Source: Candidatus Woesearchaeota archaeon
Lineage (GTDB): Archaea; Nanobdellota; Nanobdellia; Woesearchaeales; SM23-78
Length of the DNA stretch: 61,056 nt
NCBI GenBank assembly: GCA_016930415.1
Contig: JAFGGS010000001.1
Location: 1 to 61,056 of the forward strand
Direction: 5' to 3'
Positions within the stretch are counted from its first letter, which is position 1. Every line of letters starts with the position of its first letter. Below the pieces are notes generated by a model, which had not been told where the DNA came from, ran no database searches, and saw only the letters and a program-made list of their open reading frames with translations. Below, in pieces: positions 35,258-44,485 of the stretch. The translations under genes were made by a program, and so were the position numbers.

Positions 35258-35839
35258 CTAGCAGCAGCTGTGAGTCGCTTCGCAGATGCTTCTGTCCTGG
35301 CACGGGTGGGTGTAGGCTGGCTTTGTCCTGTAGGCCACTATCGGCGTGAAGTAGCCGCAATCGCCCCAGCCGTATCCGTATCCTCCTTCCAGGTCCCAGG
35401 CATGGTCGTGATAGTAGTGCTTCACGTAGAATCCGCCGTTGGGGAGCACGCCGTAGACTTGGGCGGGCTTTGCATCCAGCGGGATTGACGGGTCGACGTC
35501 TGCAGGGCTGATGCTTGCGCTCGGATTCCTTAGTACGTCAACGTATCCCTTGTCAGGATAGTAGACGTCGAGGTCCCTGTAGCCCACGAACTCGTCATAG
35601 CCGTTGAAGTCGTCGAACCTGAAATTGGACCTCGTCCCTCTGTAGTCGTTGAAGCCGATGTAGTATCTTGGGTATGGCCCCGCGACTGTCGGTATTCCGT
35701 CGTAGCCGTTATAGTAGATATAGTTGGGGCTCGCCGGCTGGAAGTCAGGGTATATTACTGGATATGCGCTCACTGCCATGATGACTGTTAAGAGCAGCAT
35801 GAATGCCGCGAGTGTAGTGATTATTATTCTCTTGAACAT
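35258..35839 (-). CDS. secreted Tyr/Gly-rich surface protein
   Basis: 193 residues. N-terminal membrane or signal helix (~4-25), then exceptionally Tyr-, Asp-, Gly- and Pro-rich (PNYIYYNGYDG, YYHDHAWDLEGGYGYGWGDC) with Cys clustered at the C-terminus (HPCQDRSICEATHSCC). Probably an extracellular, disulfide-closed protein. Starts 11 nt after the stop of the related gene at 35851-36441, with a strong AGGAGG SD overlapping that stop, so an operon. Confidence 0.75.
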   Translation of the reverse strand: MFKRIIITTLAAFMLLLTVIMAVSAYPVIYPDFQPASPNYIYYNGYDGIPTVAGPYPRYYIGFNDYRGTRSNFRFDDFNGYDEFVGYRDLDVYYPDKGYVDVLRNPSASISPADVDPSIPLDAKPAQVYGVLPNGGFYVKHYYHDHAWDLEGGYGYGWGDCGYFTPIVAYRTKPAYTHPCQDRSICEATHSCC

Positions 35840-35850
35840 ATTCGTTCCTC

Positions 35851-36441
35851 CTAGTAGTATCCTACGACGTAGTAGTCGTCGCTTACCTGGCTTGCGACCC
35901 TTGCGTAGAATCTTGCGTTGTCAAGCCCATTGTTGCAGTTGCCTGCGCCGCAGCCGGTGTATCCGTACGCTCCGTAGCCGTATCCTCCTGTCGAGAGGTA
36001 GCCGTACACTACCTTGGCGTCTGGGTGGTCGAAGTATATCCCGTCTGTGTCTGGCAGCACGAATCCTGAGAGCCTGCCGTTATTGTTGTCTGCGTAGTAC
36101 TTGACTGCGCTTGGTTGGTCCAGGCTGTTCGCATAGGGCCTGTTCGCGCTCGAGTAGACTTCTCCTTGGAGCGGAGGATAGTATTTTGCGAGCCAGACAT
36201 CCCTTGAAGGGGTGTATCTTGAGTTGGGGTAGAACCCGAATCTGCTTCGCATGTTGTATTCTGACACGTACGCCTCGTAGCCCTTGAGGTCGTTCATCTT
36301 GATGTAGTCGTCCTTGTATTGGAGGTAGCTTTGCCATTCTGCTTCGCGTTCCGCAGTCACGTTCCTGAAGACGAAGGCTGATGTGAGGTTCGAGACTACC
36401 AGCAATGCCACGATCGCGATTATTGCAAGTGTCTTTTTCAT
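35851..36441 (-). CDS. secreted Tyr/Gly-rich surface protein
   Basis: 196 residues. Signal or anchor helix at MKKTLAIIAIVALLVVSNLT, then a charged region and a Tyr/Gly-rich end (VVYGYLSTGGYGYGAYGYTG) with two Cys, ending SQVSDDYYVVGYY. Shares the motif pattern DxP-DAK-xxVYGxLxxGG with its operon partner, so likely a diverged paralogue. Start at 36441 because AGAGGC lies ~9 nt before it and a TTTATAAAT promoter is at ~36510. A longer frame has neither. Confidence 0.75.
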   Translation of the reverse strand: MKKTLAIIAIVALLVVSNLTSAFVFRNVTAEREAEWQSYLQYKDDYIKMNDLKGYEAYVSEYNMRSRFGFYPNSRYTPSRDVWLAKYYPPLQGEVYSSANRPYANSLDQPSAVKYYADNNNGRLSGFVLPDTDGIYFDHPDAKVVYGYLSTGGYGYGAYGYTGCGAGNCNNGLDNARFYARVASQVSDDYYVVGYY

Positions 36442-36629
36442 TGTTATGCCTCTTTTTTTTGGGTTGCGGGGCGCTTCTTGCGTCCTTTTCTGGTTTGAAC
36501 AGAACATCATTTATAAATTTTTCGTTTTTTTAACTACTTCTAGGTGGTTACATATTTAGGTTAGTTCTGGGGCTGGCTCACGCTAACCATTAAAGAACAA
36601 AAAAAGAACAAGAAACAACAACAAAAAGC

Positions 36630-37481
36630 CTAAAGCTCCTTGACGCTGAAATCCTCTTCTTCCTCATCACCAGAATCATCCTTGTCATCGTCAGAGACCA
36701 TGACTGCGCCGCTCTCAGACTTCTCCTCCTCAGAACCATCATCATCCTTATCATCGCCCTCATTATCATCCTCATCAAAAGCCGACTGGACGACGTTAGT
36801 AACCATCCCTGGCTCAGTCTCAAGAACTGCCTCTTCAGAAACAACAGAAGACTCCTCCTCAGCCTGGTCAGCGACAACAGCTTCAGCCTCTGCCTGCTCA
36901 TCGACACAAGCCTCATCCTCCTGACTGACCTGGATGGCCTCTGCAACTGGCTCAGCTTCCTCTTCTTCAATCGTTGAAGCAGGCTCTGTCGCTTCCTTCG
37001 CAGGCTCCTCTTCTTCAGCCGCTATGACTGGCTCTGCCGCCTCTTGCACAGGCTCCTCCTCAGCAACCTCTTCACTTATCACAAGGCTCTTAGCAACAGG
37101 CTCAGGAGCGACGTTCTCCAACACGACCGCGTCATCATCCTCAAGAGGGGTAAGGTCAGCTTCCTCCTCATCCTGCCTGACGAGCTCAGCCAAAGGCTTG
37201 GTAGTATCAAGCTCACCGAGATTGATATGCACGCGCCCAGCGCCGGACGCCAGGTTCGCGCTGATCTTCTCCATCAGCTTATGAGCGCTCTCAACCTGCG
37301 GATCCTTCTTCTCAGAAATCCCCATCCTCTCCTCGCGAGCCCGCAGGTCAGCGTTGACCTTCTTGCCCGTCGAGAGCATATCCTCAGCCATCCTATAAGC
37401 CTCGAGATCAGAAATAGCGAGCCTGTTAGCCCTCAACGTCTTTGCCAGCTTCTCAACTTCACTCCTATCAACAAAATCCAT
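36630..37481 (-). CDS. hypothetical protein with long acidic tail
   Basis: 283 residues. N-terminal ~95 residues are a helical domain of unknown family (SEVEKLAKTLRANRLAIS, AYRMAEDML, GRVHINLGELD). The rest, ~190 residues, is very acidic low complexity (Glu/Asp/Ala/Val; DEDDNEGDDKDDDGSEEEKS) and probably disordered. ATG at 37481 chosen, since GGTGA lies 8 nt upstream; TTTATACC promoter at ~37511. Could be a chaperone-like or nucleic-acid-mimic protein; no evidence decides. Confidence 0.7.
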   Translation of the reverse strand: MDFVDRSEVEKLAKTLRANRLAISDLEAYRMAEDMLSTGKKVNADLRAREERMGISEKKDPQVESAHKLMEKISANLASGAGRVHINLGELDTTKPLAELVRQDEEEADLTPLEDDDAVVLENVAPEPVAKSLVISEEVAEEEPVQEAAEPVIAAEEEEPAKEATEPASTIEEEEAEPVAEAIQVSQEDEACVDEQAEAEAVVADQAEEESSVVSEEAVLETEPGMVTNVVQSAFDEDDNEGDDKDDDGSEEEKSESGAVMVSDDDKDDSGDEEEEDFSVKEL

Positions 37482-37569
37482 GTCCACATCACCCAACTAA
37501 CCCTAAAAATAGCGGTATAAATCTTTTATGACTATTTTTTTGGGACCTGATTATTTAAAGATTGTGCTT

Positions 37570-38019
37570 TTACCTGCTCTCGCCATGAAGGACCCTTCCG
37601 ACGAAGACAGTGTGGTCTCCTGAATCCATCTCCTGCAAGACCTCACACTCAAGCACGGCCTCAGCCTCGGCAACCCTCGGAGCATCGATCTTCTCACACT
37701 CCTTCTTAGTCACCTTCAAGAGAGAGAACAAGTCTGAGAATGAGCCGTCAGTCCCTGCATGGAAATCGATCAGGCTACCATGCTTCGCGCCCATGAAGTT
37801 GACCGCGAAACTCCCTGACTTGCTGATTGCCTTTTGGAGGTCAGTCTCCCTAGGCACACTGATAGAATAACCCATCGGGCTAGAGCCAGCCGGCATGTGC
37901 CAGTTCACGACACCCAAGATATCAGCGTCAGCTGCTTTGCCAAAGAGCGCTCTCTGAGACCGAACGCCCACCAAGACTGCTGAGTGCAGATCCTTCCTCT
38001 CAACCAGTTCCTTAAGCAT
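37570..38019 (-). CDS. flavin reductase-like FMN-binding split-barrel protein
   Basis: 149 residues. Pattern SSPMGYSISVPRETDLQKAI, SGSFAVNFMG, KIDAPRVAEAEAVLECEVLQ and GDHTVFVGRVLHG is that of the flavin reductase/flavoredoxin family. Probably binds FMN; electron donor unknown. TATA CATTTTAATAC ~25 nt upstream of the ATG gives leaderless initiation. Confidence 0.8.
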   Translation of the reverse strand: MLKELVERKDLHSAVLVGVRSQRALFGKAADADILGVVNWHMPAGSSPMGYSISVPRETDLQKAISKSGSFAVNFMGAKHGSLIDFHAGTDGSFSDLFSLLKVTKKECEKIDAPRVAEAEAVLECEVLQEMDSGDHTVFVGRVLHGESR

Positions 38020-38083
38020 GGCTTTTCTCTTGAGAACAAGGGTATTAAAATGTTTCTAAAAGAGCTTTATTATAAAAATGCTT

Positions 38084-38209
38084 GGGACTTGCGGACAACA
38101 GAACTGTGTTCATTTCTGAATCCACAATCCTCATCTCACTGTGTTCGATGGGGCTGCGGACAACAGAAGCTTACGTTTCTGAGCCCTCGCCCTATTTCAC
38201 TTCGTTAAA
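38084..38209 (-). repeat. two degenerate tRNA 3'-end copies with hairpins, downstream of tRNA-Pro
   Basis: On the minus strand, the end of tRNA-Pro (CTCCGCAGTCCCA) recurs twice as TCCGCAGCCCCA and TCCGCAAGTCCCA, 61 and 127 nt further on. Each copy is preceded by a TTCAGAA-loop-TTCTGTTG hairpin (stems at 38164-38181 and 38099-38118) that sits where a T-arm loop would be. The units also share an AACxxAGTGA string. Similar units occur beside tRNA-Ala and at the island's left edge. Confidence 0.75.
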
Positions 38210-38282
38210 TGGGACTGCGGAGATTCGAACTCCGGTTACGCGGCCCCGAACCGCGGGTGATACCAAGCTACACTACAGCCCC
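38210..38282 (-). tRNA. tRNA-Pro(CGG)
   Basis: Acceptor GGGGCTG/CAGTCCC, D-arm GTG...CAC, anticodon arm CGCGG-TTCGGGG-CCGCG with anticodon CGG, variable TAAC, T-arm CGGAG-TTCGAAT-CTCCG, discriminator A. No intron and no encoded CCA. Promoter CATTTAAAACC about 40 nt upstream on the minus strand (~38316-38326). Confidence 0.95.
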
Positions 38283-38469
38283 TTTGTGTGGTTGTTCGTT
38301 GTGGGCTTGGGCGTGGTTTTAAATGTTTCTGAAAAAACACGCGGCCTCCCGGCAGCTGATTGAGCCGCCCCCAATTTTCATTTCGTTATCACTATTAAGT
38401 GACTAAAAAACCGAAACATTTATAAAGATCAAAGGAAACTAAAGAGAAAAACAAGGAGGAATCTTCAAA

Positions 38470-38856
38470 ATGGCGACAAGACAAGAACTACCTCAAACAG
38501 AGGATTACTTTGATCTCCCTCAACCCGTGGCCGATAGCTTTGGACCATACGAGCAATACTCCATAACAGACGCTGAGCACGCGGCAGAGGAAGTCGCGTT
38601 CTGCTTCAAGATCGGCGGCGCAAGGGAAGTCAAGCTGACACCCTCAGAAGAGATGCGCGGACTATATGACGTCCTTTACCTAAAATCTAACCGGGACCAA
38701 CCTGCTGTCACCAACGTGCACGCGGAAGGATTCTTCGGTATAGAAGAGCTATCAGACAAGGTCAAGGACCTGCTGGAGAAGGAGAAACCCTCGGAAGTGA
38801 GAATCATACCCCTGCAGATGCACGAAATCAATATCTGCGGCATATACTACAGCTAA
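38470..38856 (+). CDS. small hypothetical protein
   Basis: 128 residues, acidic, soluble, no recognised family. Contains DAEHAAEEVAFCFKIGGARE, FFGIEELSDKVKDLLEKEKP and ends EINICGIYYS. Well-supported start: TTTATAAAG at ~38419 and an AAGGAGGA SD 8-10 nt before the ATG. Sits between tRNA-Pro and the left edge of the genomic island. Confidence 0.7.
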   Translation: MATRQELPQTEDYFDLPQPVADSFGPYEQYSITDAEHAAEEVAFCFKIGGAREVKLTPSEEMRGLYDVLYLKSNRDQPAVTNVHAEGFFGIEELSDKVKDLLEKEKPSEVRIIPLQMHEINICGIYYS

Positions 38857-38891
38857 GGAAACTCTTTGATAAAGTTTTTTCTTGATATGAT

Positions 38892-39006
38892 GGACTTCTG
38901 CGGTTAGCAAAATCTGCGGATTTTGAATCCTCGAGTCCAGATTTCGAGCATAAAATCTCGTGAAGAATCGATGTAAATAATTTAAGAAAAACCCGGACTC
39001 TGCGGG
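38892..39006 (-). repeat. tRNA-Ala 3'-end copies at left edge of island (putative attL)
   Basis: CCCGCAGAGTCC (38995-39006, minus strand) is an exact 12-base copy of the 3' end of tRNA-Ala at 48190-48201, in the same orientation, with weaker matching into the T-loop. About 103 nt on lies a second, degenerate end, CCGCAGAAGTCC (38892-38903), preceded by a GGATTCAAAATC-loop-GATTTTG hairpin (38908-38925), the same design as beside tRNA-Pro. Confidence 0.7.
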
Positions 39007-39084
39007 CTTGATGCCTTCCGGTCAGTTTCGCGGGACAATAGATGTTCAAAGGTTATATTTATAAATGAAAAGAGTTATCTGATT

Positions 39085-40278
39085 ATGATGCTATGGAAGC
39101 TTAATGAAATTCAAAAACTATCAATAATGAATTTTCTGTTGCATTTGGCATTTTTAAGTCCAGTCATAACTTTCTTTTTTCAACAGCGGGGATTGGATTA
39201 TTTTCAAATATTGAGTCTTGAGTCAATTTTAGTATTGCTTATCATTATTTTTGAATTGCCAACGGGGATTATTGCTGATAAGCTAGGAAGAAAAAAAGCG
39301 ATAATTCTTGGAGCCATTTTCCTTACGTCGGAATCGGTTCTTTTTCTGATCGCAAATAATTATTTGATTTTCGCATTGGCCTCTGCTTTAGCAGGGATTG
39401 GTGTTTCATTCTTGTCGGGATCTGTGGAGGCTCAGATATATGATTATTTGAAAGAACGTAATAAAGAGAATCAAATGAAAAAAGCAATGGGGGCATATGG
39501 CTCCGCCGCATTAATGGCGATGGTGATTTCTCCTTCAATAGGCAGCATTATTGCGAGGAATCTGTTGCCTTCTCAATTTAAACTTCTGTTATTCCTTTCT
39601 ATTGCCACGAGCATTTTGGGAATTGCAGTCTCTTTATTTATTAAAGAGAAAAAGAGAACTGCTGTTAAGAAAAAGAACTCTTTTTGCATAGTAAAAGAAG
39701 GACTTGATTTGATCAGGAGAAACGGCTCATTCAAGAGAATAATCCTTTTAAGTATTTTCTCAAGCCCTTTTGTTTTCGTACTCAATTATTTGTATCAGCC
39801 ATATTTCAAGATATCTAATGTGGATGTGAGCACGTATGGCGTGGTGTTTGCTTTGGCAGTGTTACTATCTGCCTTGTTGCAAAAATACGCATATTTGATA
39901 GAGTTGAACTTGGGAATGAAGAGATCAATTTTTATTGCAACGTTCGTACCTGGCATCTTGTATTTGATCATGGCGTTCGTATTTAATCCGATTTTTGCCG
40001 TGATTCTCTTTATTTTTCAAAAAGGAATTATTGGGCTTTCAGACCCTCTTTTTTCAGATTATAAAAACAGGCACATTCCAAGCAAGTACCGCGCAACGAT
40101 ATTATCCTTGATTTCGATGTTTACCAGCATTTATTTGCTAGTTATGAACTTGATAATTGGCAAACTTACAGACATTAATTTAAAATATTCTTTCGTTCTT
40201 ATGGGGGGCATTGTAATCCTCGCGTCGGTGACATTAAGGATAGATACAAAGCACCTGTCCTCAAAAAAAATGGTTTAA
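39085..40278 (+). CDS. MFS transporter
   Basis: 397 residues, about 12 transmembrane helices. Motif A variant GIIADKLGRKKAI between helices 2 and 3 identifies the major facilitator superfamily; a mid-loop with KEKKRTAVKKKNS separates the halves. Drug- or metabolite-export type most likely. Convergent with, and overlapping by 4 nt, the radical SAM gene of the island, so probably the exporter for the cluster's product. TATA TTTATAAAT at 39058 is ~23 nt before the ATG (leaderless). Confidence 0.88.
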   Translation: MMLWKLNEIQKLSIMNFLLHLAFLSPVITFFFQQRGLDYFQILSLESILVLLIIIFELPTGIIADKLGRKKAIILGAIFLTSESVLFLIANNYLIFALASALAGIGVSFLSGSVEAQIYDYLKERNKENQMKKAMGAYGSAALMAMVISPSIGSIIARNLLPSQFKLLLFLSIATSILGIAVSLFIKEKKRTAVKKKNSFCIVKEGLDLIRRNGSFKRIILLSIFSSPFVFVLNYLYQPYFKISNVDVSTYGVVFALAVLLSALLQKYAYLIELNLGMKRSIFIATFVPGILYLIMAFVFNPIFAVILFIFQKGIIGLSDPLFSDYKNRHIPSKYRATILSLISMFTSIYLLVMNLIIGKLTDINLKYSFVLMGGIVILASVTLRIDTKHLSSKKMV

Positions 40279-41591
40279 GACAAGACCTCTTGTATTCTGC
40301 CTAGTGACGCTTGATAATCTCCAAAAAGAATAGTTTGCTTTAATCTGGCCTTATCCATAGATGCTCCTTCAGTCAGAATTTTCCTTTGCGCCTGCAGCCA
40401 CCAGACATATCTTAGAGCAAAATCCCATTTGTTTGTCAAAATTCCGTATTTCTCAAAGATTCTTTCCCCGAGATATGTTCCAGGATAAGGCCTGATTGGT
40501 TTTTTATCCCACTCTGCGGGTTCTTTCGGATCGAGATTCAAAACTTCGGCGTAATCAGGTGAATAGAAATTGATTCTGAATTCGTTAACTACAGGAATCT
40601 GTTCATGACTTAATTTTAAAACTTCTTCCAGTTTTAGTGTATTTACATTCTTTTTTATCTTGCTCGCCACCCGTTCATCTTCGGCTTCCACGCCATATTC
40701 AATATATATGCACCCGCTATCCGCAAATTGCATAACCATGTCCTTTGTCATCATATCGGGCCTTGACTGATTTCCGAACTTAATGCCGTGCTTTTTTAAC
40801 AAGGACAATAGCGCTTTTAATTCAGCTGAAGGCATATTAAATATCTCATCTATAAAATAAAGGTATGTGCCTCCGTTATCGGCTACATAAGCCAGTTCCT
40901 TTTCCATTTGTTCCACTGATTTCTTTCTATAATGCTCTCTAAATTCCTTTTTAAGGCAATACACGCATGAGAAATTACAGCCGCGTGAAAACTCAGCCAC
41001 CAGATGGATCTTACTATCCTGTATTAGGTGTTTTTGTATTTCAGGTAACCATGCGTGAGCTTCATAATGTTCTGTGTTAAATAAATCATATGCTGGAAGA
41101 GGCAATTTAGCCATGTCCACCGGATGCGCCGTATGAATGCCGGCAGTGTTTCTATTACGGGCGAGATCATTAAAGATTAAATCTGGCTCTCCCCGCACAA
41201 TAACGTCTGCATTTGTTTCATTTTTTGTCCAGACGGAATCGGATGTGCCGTGCGGCCCAATAACCGCAATTTTTGTTCCTGTGTTGTCCTTGATTGCCTT
41301 TGAGGTGGCGGCTGGAATTGACAAATCCAATGGCGGGCATCTCCAAAATAGGTAAGATGGAGCGGTGGTTATGACTGTCAGGTCTGTGTTAAAACCCGCC
41401 ACTCGTTCGACTACCTCGTGAAGAGATATGCTTTCTGCGTATGCATCAATTATTTGTACATCTGCGAGGTGTTTTAATGAGGCTGCAATGTATGCGAACT
41501 CCAAAGGGATGGATTTTGGAGGCCTAACTGAAGCGGTCGTGTGGGGAATGTTGTGCTTGCTCCAATCCGGATTTAGCAAAGTAATCTTCAT
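40275..41591 (-). CDS. B12-binding-domain radical SAM enzyme
   Basis: 438 residues. N-terminal cobalamin-type Rossmann domain (KITLLNPDW, SIPLEFAYIAASLKHL, KIAVIGPHG). Radical SAM cluster CNFSCVYC at about residue 210, followed by YLYFIDEIFN, FGNQSRPDMM, IYIEYGVEAEDERVA. Such enzymes methylate or rearrange unreactive carbons. Last gene of the seven-gene operon. Start at 41591 since GGATGA lies 5 nt upstream; the frame's longer start has no SD. Confidence 0.88.
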   Translation of the reverse strand: MKITLLNPDWSKHNIPHTTASVRPPKSIPLEFAYIAASLKHLADVQIIDAYAESISLHEVVERVAGFNTDLTVITTAPSYLFWRCPPLDLSIPAATSKAIKDNTGTKIAVIGPHGTSDSVWTKNETNADVIVRGEPDLIFNDLARNRNTAGIHTAHPVDMAKLPLPAYDLFNTEHYEAHAWLPEIQKHLIQDSKIHLVAEFSRGCNFSCVYCLKKEFREHYRKKSVEQMEKELAYVADNGGTYLYFIDEIFNMPSAELKALLSLLKKHGIKFGNQSRPDMMTKDMVMQFADSGCIYIEYGVEAEDERVASKIKKNVNTLKLEEVLKLSHEQIPVVNEFRINFYSPDYAEVLNLDPKEPAEWDKKPIRPYPGTYLGERIFEKYGILTNKWDFALRYVWWLQAQRKILTEGASMDKARLKQTILFGDYQASLGRIQEVLS

Positions 41592-41642
41592 ATTTTCATC
41601 CTTGGCATTCGTATTCAATACTGGTCATCTTCCAAATGTAAA

Positions 41643-43367
41643 TCATACCTTCTGAATCAGATAGTTCTCAATTGCCAGATAATCAAGTCCGCATGAAAAA
41701 AAAGTCCGAACTGCATCTCGGGGAGTGCATACAATTGGTTCTCCTTTAATATTAAATGATGTATTAAGCACTGCAGGAACGCCAGTTTTCTTATAAACGT
41801 GGTTGATCATTTTCCAATACCGCGGATTTACATTTTTTGATACTGTTTGAGCTCTTATCGTGCCATCAACATGAATCACTCCTTTAAGTTTGTCTCGAGA
41901 TTCCGCCGGAACCTCAAAATTCAGTATCATATATGGTGAAGAGACTGCTTTGACCAAAAAATCTTCTTTGTATTCTTCCAATATGCTTGGTGCAAAGGGC
42001 CTCCAATTTTCTCTGAATTTGACATATTTATTCACCCTGTCTTTTGCATCGGGAAGCACGGGGTTGGCCAGAATTGATCTATTTCCTAATGCTCTGGGGC
42101 CAACTTCCATTCTTCCTTGAAACCAGCCTACAAGAAATCCTTCTGATAGTTTCTCAGCAATCCGCTCTTCGATATCGCCAGCAAAATCATATTTCAACTT
42201 AAATTCCTTAAGCATGCTTTCTATTTCAGAATGGTTAAACTCCGGTCCGAGGTATATGTGCGAGAACTGCTTCTTCCATTCATCGCAAACTGATATTGCA
42301 GACCCTAATGCAGCGCCTGCATCATGGGCAATGGGTTGAATGAATAACTCGCGGACTTTTGGACTACTTAATATTTTTCCATTCATAACGCAATTTAGAC
42401 CTACGCCGCCCGCAATACACACTCTGTCAATGCCAGTGTTTTCGATTCCCCATTCAATTAACTGCAATACGACTTCTTCAAGTATTTTCTGACCCGATGC
42501 TGCCAAGTTTACATACGCTTCATCAAATCCGACCAAGCGGGAAAGTTGAGCAGTTCTAACATCATACTGCGTCATGGATTTGTTTGGCTTTGCAATTATC
42601 TGAGCAAATTGTCTAAACCAATATTCCCTGACTTGTTTCTGCTCATCAAACTCGCTCTTCATATTGATTGTGGCGGGGTGCAATAGTCTAATGAGGCCAT
42701 CTTCTATTTTGAAGAAATCGCTTGCATTCAAAAAGGGTTTTCCATATGGGGCCAGGCCCATTGTTTTTCCCGGCTCATTGGATTCAAGACCGATATATTC
42801 TGTTAACGACTCATAAAAATATCCCAGAGAAACAGCGCTATCCATCTCTCTTAGTTTGGTCAGATGTCCGTTTTCTCCAACCCAAATTGTTGTTGATGCA
42901 TTCTCGCCTTGGCCATCAAGAACAAGAACCAGTGCCTTTTCAAAATTCGAGCAGGAATATGCGCTTACTGCATGAGCGAAATGATGATTGACAAATTCGA
43001 CTTTTGGTTCTTGCTTATGGCCAAAAATCTCACGTGGGAAGATAAGGTCTAGTATTTCTCTATTTGTGTATCTCCAGTTTTCCCCTTTTAATCTGGCAGA
43101 ATATGGCATATCCCAATATACGGCCACAAGGTCTATATCATCAAGGGTCAGTCCTGCATTTGAAAGGCAATACGCGGCTGCGTTTAAAGGAAAAGTGTTA
43201 TAGCTGTGTTTCAGTCGCGTAAATCGCTCTTCCTCAGCAATGCCCGAAATAGTTCCGTCAATGATGAGTGTGGATGCGGCGTCATGCAAAGGAAGAGACT
43301 GTGTGTTTGGAAGCACTTTTTGCAAATCTTTCCATCCGGATATTCCAAGTATGTTAATTTTTCTCAC
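41643..43367 (-). CDS. O-carbamoyltransferase, NodU/TobZ/CmcH family
   Basis: About 574 residues. N-terminal Kae1-like carbamoyladenylate domain (LHDAASTLIIDGTISGIAEEERFTR-type region, NHHFAHAVSAY, VLVLDGQGENAST, GKTMGLAPYG, IAGGVGLNCVMNG) and C-terminal domain (WFQGRMEVGPRALGNRSI, FRENWRPFAPSIL, VLNTSFNIKGEPIV). Transfers carbamoyl from carbamoyl phosphate via carbamoyl-AMP to a hydroxyl of a sugar or antibiotic. Start uncertain: GTG at 43367 is used; no ATG is near, and the reading frame overlaps the upstream gene's end by a few codons. Confidence 0.92.
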   Translation of the reverse strand: MRKINILGISGWKDLQKVLPNTQSLPLHDAASTLIIDGTISGIAEEERFTRLKHSYNTFPLNAAAYCLSNAGLTLDDIDLVAVYWDMPYSARLKGENWRYTNREILDLIFPREIFGHKQEPKVEFVNHHFAHAVSAYSCSNFEKALVLVLDGQGENASTTIWVGENGHLTKLREMDSAVSLGYFYESLTEYIGLESNEPGKTMGLAPYGKPFLNASDFFKIEDGLIRLLHPATINMKSEFDEQKQVREYWFRQFAQIIAKPNKSMTQYDVRTAQLSRLVGFDEAYVNLAASGQKILEEVVLQLIEWGIENTGIDRVCIAGGVGLNCVMNGKILSSPKVRELFIQPIAHDAGAALGSAISVCDEWKKQFSHIYLGPEFNHSEIESMLKEFKLKYDFAGDIEERIAEKLSEGFLVGWFQGRMEVGPRALGNRSILANPVLPDAKDRVNKYVKFRENWRPFAPSILEEYKEDFLVKAVSSPYMILNFEVPAESRDKLKGVIHVDGTIRAQTVSKNVNPRYWKMINHVYKKTGVPAVLNTSFNIKGEPIVCTPRDAVRTFFSCGLDYLAIENYLIQKV

Positions 43368-44481
43368 CTTTTGTGTTAGATGCGTAGTATAACCCTCGTC
43401 TGAAATATTTGGGTAGCCCATTCATCATTTTTGAAAATTCATCCGCAGATACTCCAGTTATGTCTTCTTTCTTTTGATAGATCATCAATACGCCTTTTAA
43501 CGGCTTGTCCAATGTATGAGACCAGGACTCCTCCAAGTCAAGGTCCCACCAAGTATTTGTCTCTCTTGGAAAATATCGTCTAATCATATTTACGAGGTCA
43601 TTTCTTGGAACATAGCCTGCTTTTTTAAAGACATCCTCCAGGTACACTGCAAGAGTTGGCTTGTGGCCTCGTTGCTCGACCCGTTGACGATTGGCGGCGG
43701 TGTGACTTATGTTCATAATTTCTGGGAATCCCTCTTCAATGAGGACATACGGGTCCTTTATCCCAGGATGTATCATTACATGGCCCTCATGCGCGCCGTT
43801 CTTAAGACATAAATTCAGAAATTCAAAAATATCCACATTGTTATCCAATGCATCAATTGGCCATATTAAATCAAACCGGGACTCTCCTATGATCGCCCCT
43901 ATGTGCTCTCCATAAAATGAATCTATGGAAGCCTGATGCAGCTTAAGATCAACGGATTTATTTTTTATTATGCCAAAATTCTCTTCCTTAAGCCATGGCA
44001 ACACGGCGGGATTTGCCAACCGGGCACCAGGGTTAAACGAATTAATGCAATGGTATCCTGGATTATCATCAACTTCAACTTCATTTAATAGGACTGCTCT
44101 CGTTTCATCTTTTAAGAAAGACATTAAATGATGAAATGTTTGGGAATATGACTCGGAATCCAGGATGTTATCGCCATCCAGTATGGGGTGATGATGACTC
44201 CCTTTAACAAATTCCTTAAATTTATATATATTGAAGAATTTTGTAAATGTCCGATAATCCAATGTTTTTATTCCTGTTAGACGAAGATCAAGTAAAGCTA
44301 ATGCCCGCGCGTCTACATCAAATGCAGTTATCTTATCGACGCTTGGGATGGCATAAAAACTCAGAAGATGATCTCCTGATCCGACTACCTGAAGAATAGA
44401 TTTCGGCGACATCCGAGTAACAACTTCCGTTGTGAAATCACAAGGATCGTCTGCCCATCCAAATTCGTAATTCAGCACCAT
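43354..44481 (-). CDS. BtaA-like (DUF3419-type) SAM 3-amino-3-carboxypropyl transferase
   Basis: 375 residues. The SAM-binding start SILQVVGSGDHLLSFYAIP and VDKITAFDVDARALALLDLRLTGIKTL follow the pattern of BtaA/DUF3419 proteins (SGGDNAL...DLNPAQ..LLELK). BtaA moves the 3-amino-3-carboxypropyl arm of SAM onto diacylglycerol. Here the acceptor is unknown. Alternative: an ordinary methyltransferase relative. SD GGTGA overlaps the stop of the aminomutase gene, 5 nt before the ATG. Confidence 0.7.
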   Translation of the reverse strand: MVLNYEFGWADDPCDFTTEVVTRMSPKSILQVVGSGDHLLSFYAIPSVDKITAFDVDARALALLDLRLTGIKTLDYRTFTKFFNIYKFKEFVKGSHHHPILDGDNILDSESYSQTFHHLMSFLKDETRAVLLNEVEVDDNPGYHCINSFNPGARLANPAVLPWLKEENFGIIKNKSVDLKLHQASIDSFYGEHIGAIIGESRFDLIWPIDALDNNVDIFEFLNLCLKNGAHEGHVMIHPGIKDPYVLIEEGFPEIMNISHTAANRQRVEQRGHKPTLAVYLEDVFKKAGYVPRNDLVNMIRRYFPRETNTWWDLDLEESWSHTLDKPLKGVLMIYQKKEDITGVSADEFSKMMNGLPKYFRRGLYYASNTKGEKN

Positions 44482-44485
44482 TTTG

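Noticed and set aside
36640-37284. Ser-rich plus-strand frames opposite the acidic-tailed protein
   Set aside because: Poly-Ser arises from reading GAA/GAG-rich coding sequence on the wrong strand.
38084-38209. A second functional tRNA next to tRNA-Pro
   Set aside because: Only acceptor-end copies with a hairpin in place of the T-arm are present; no D or anticodon arm could be folded.
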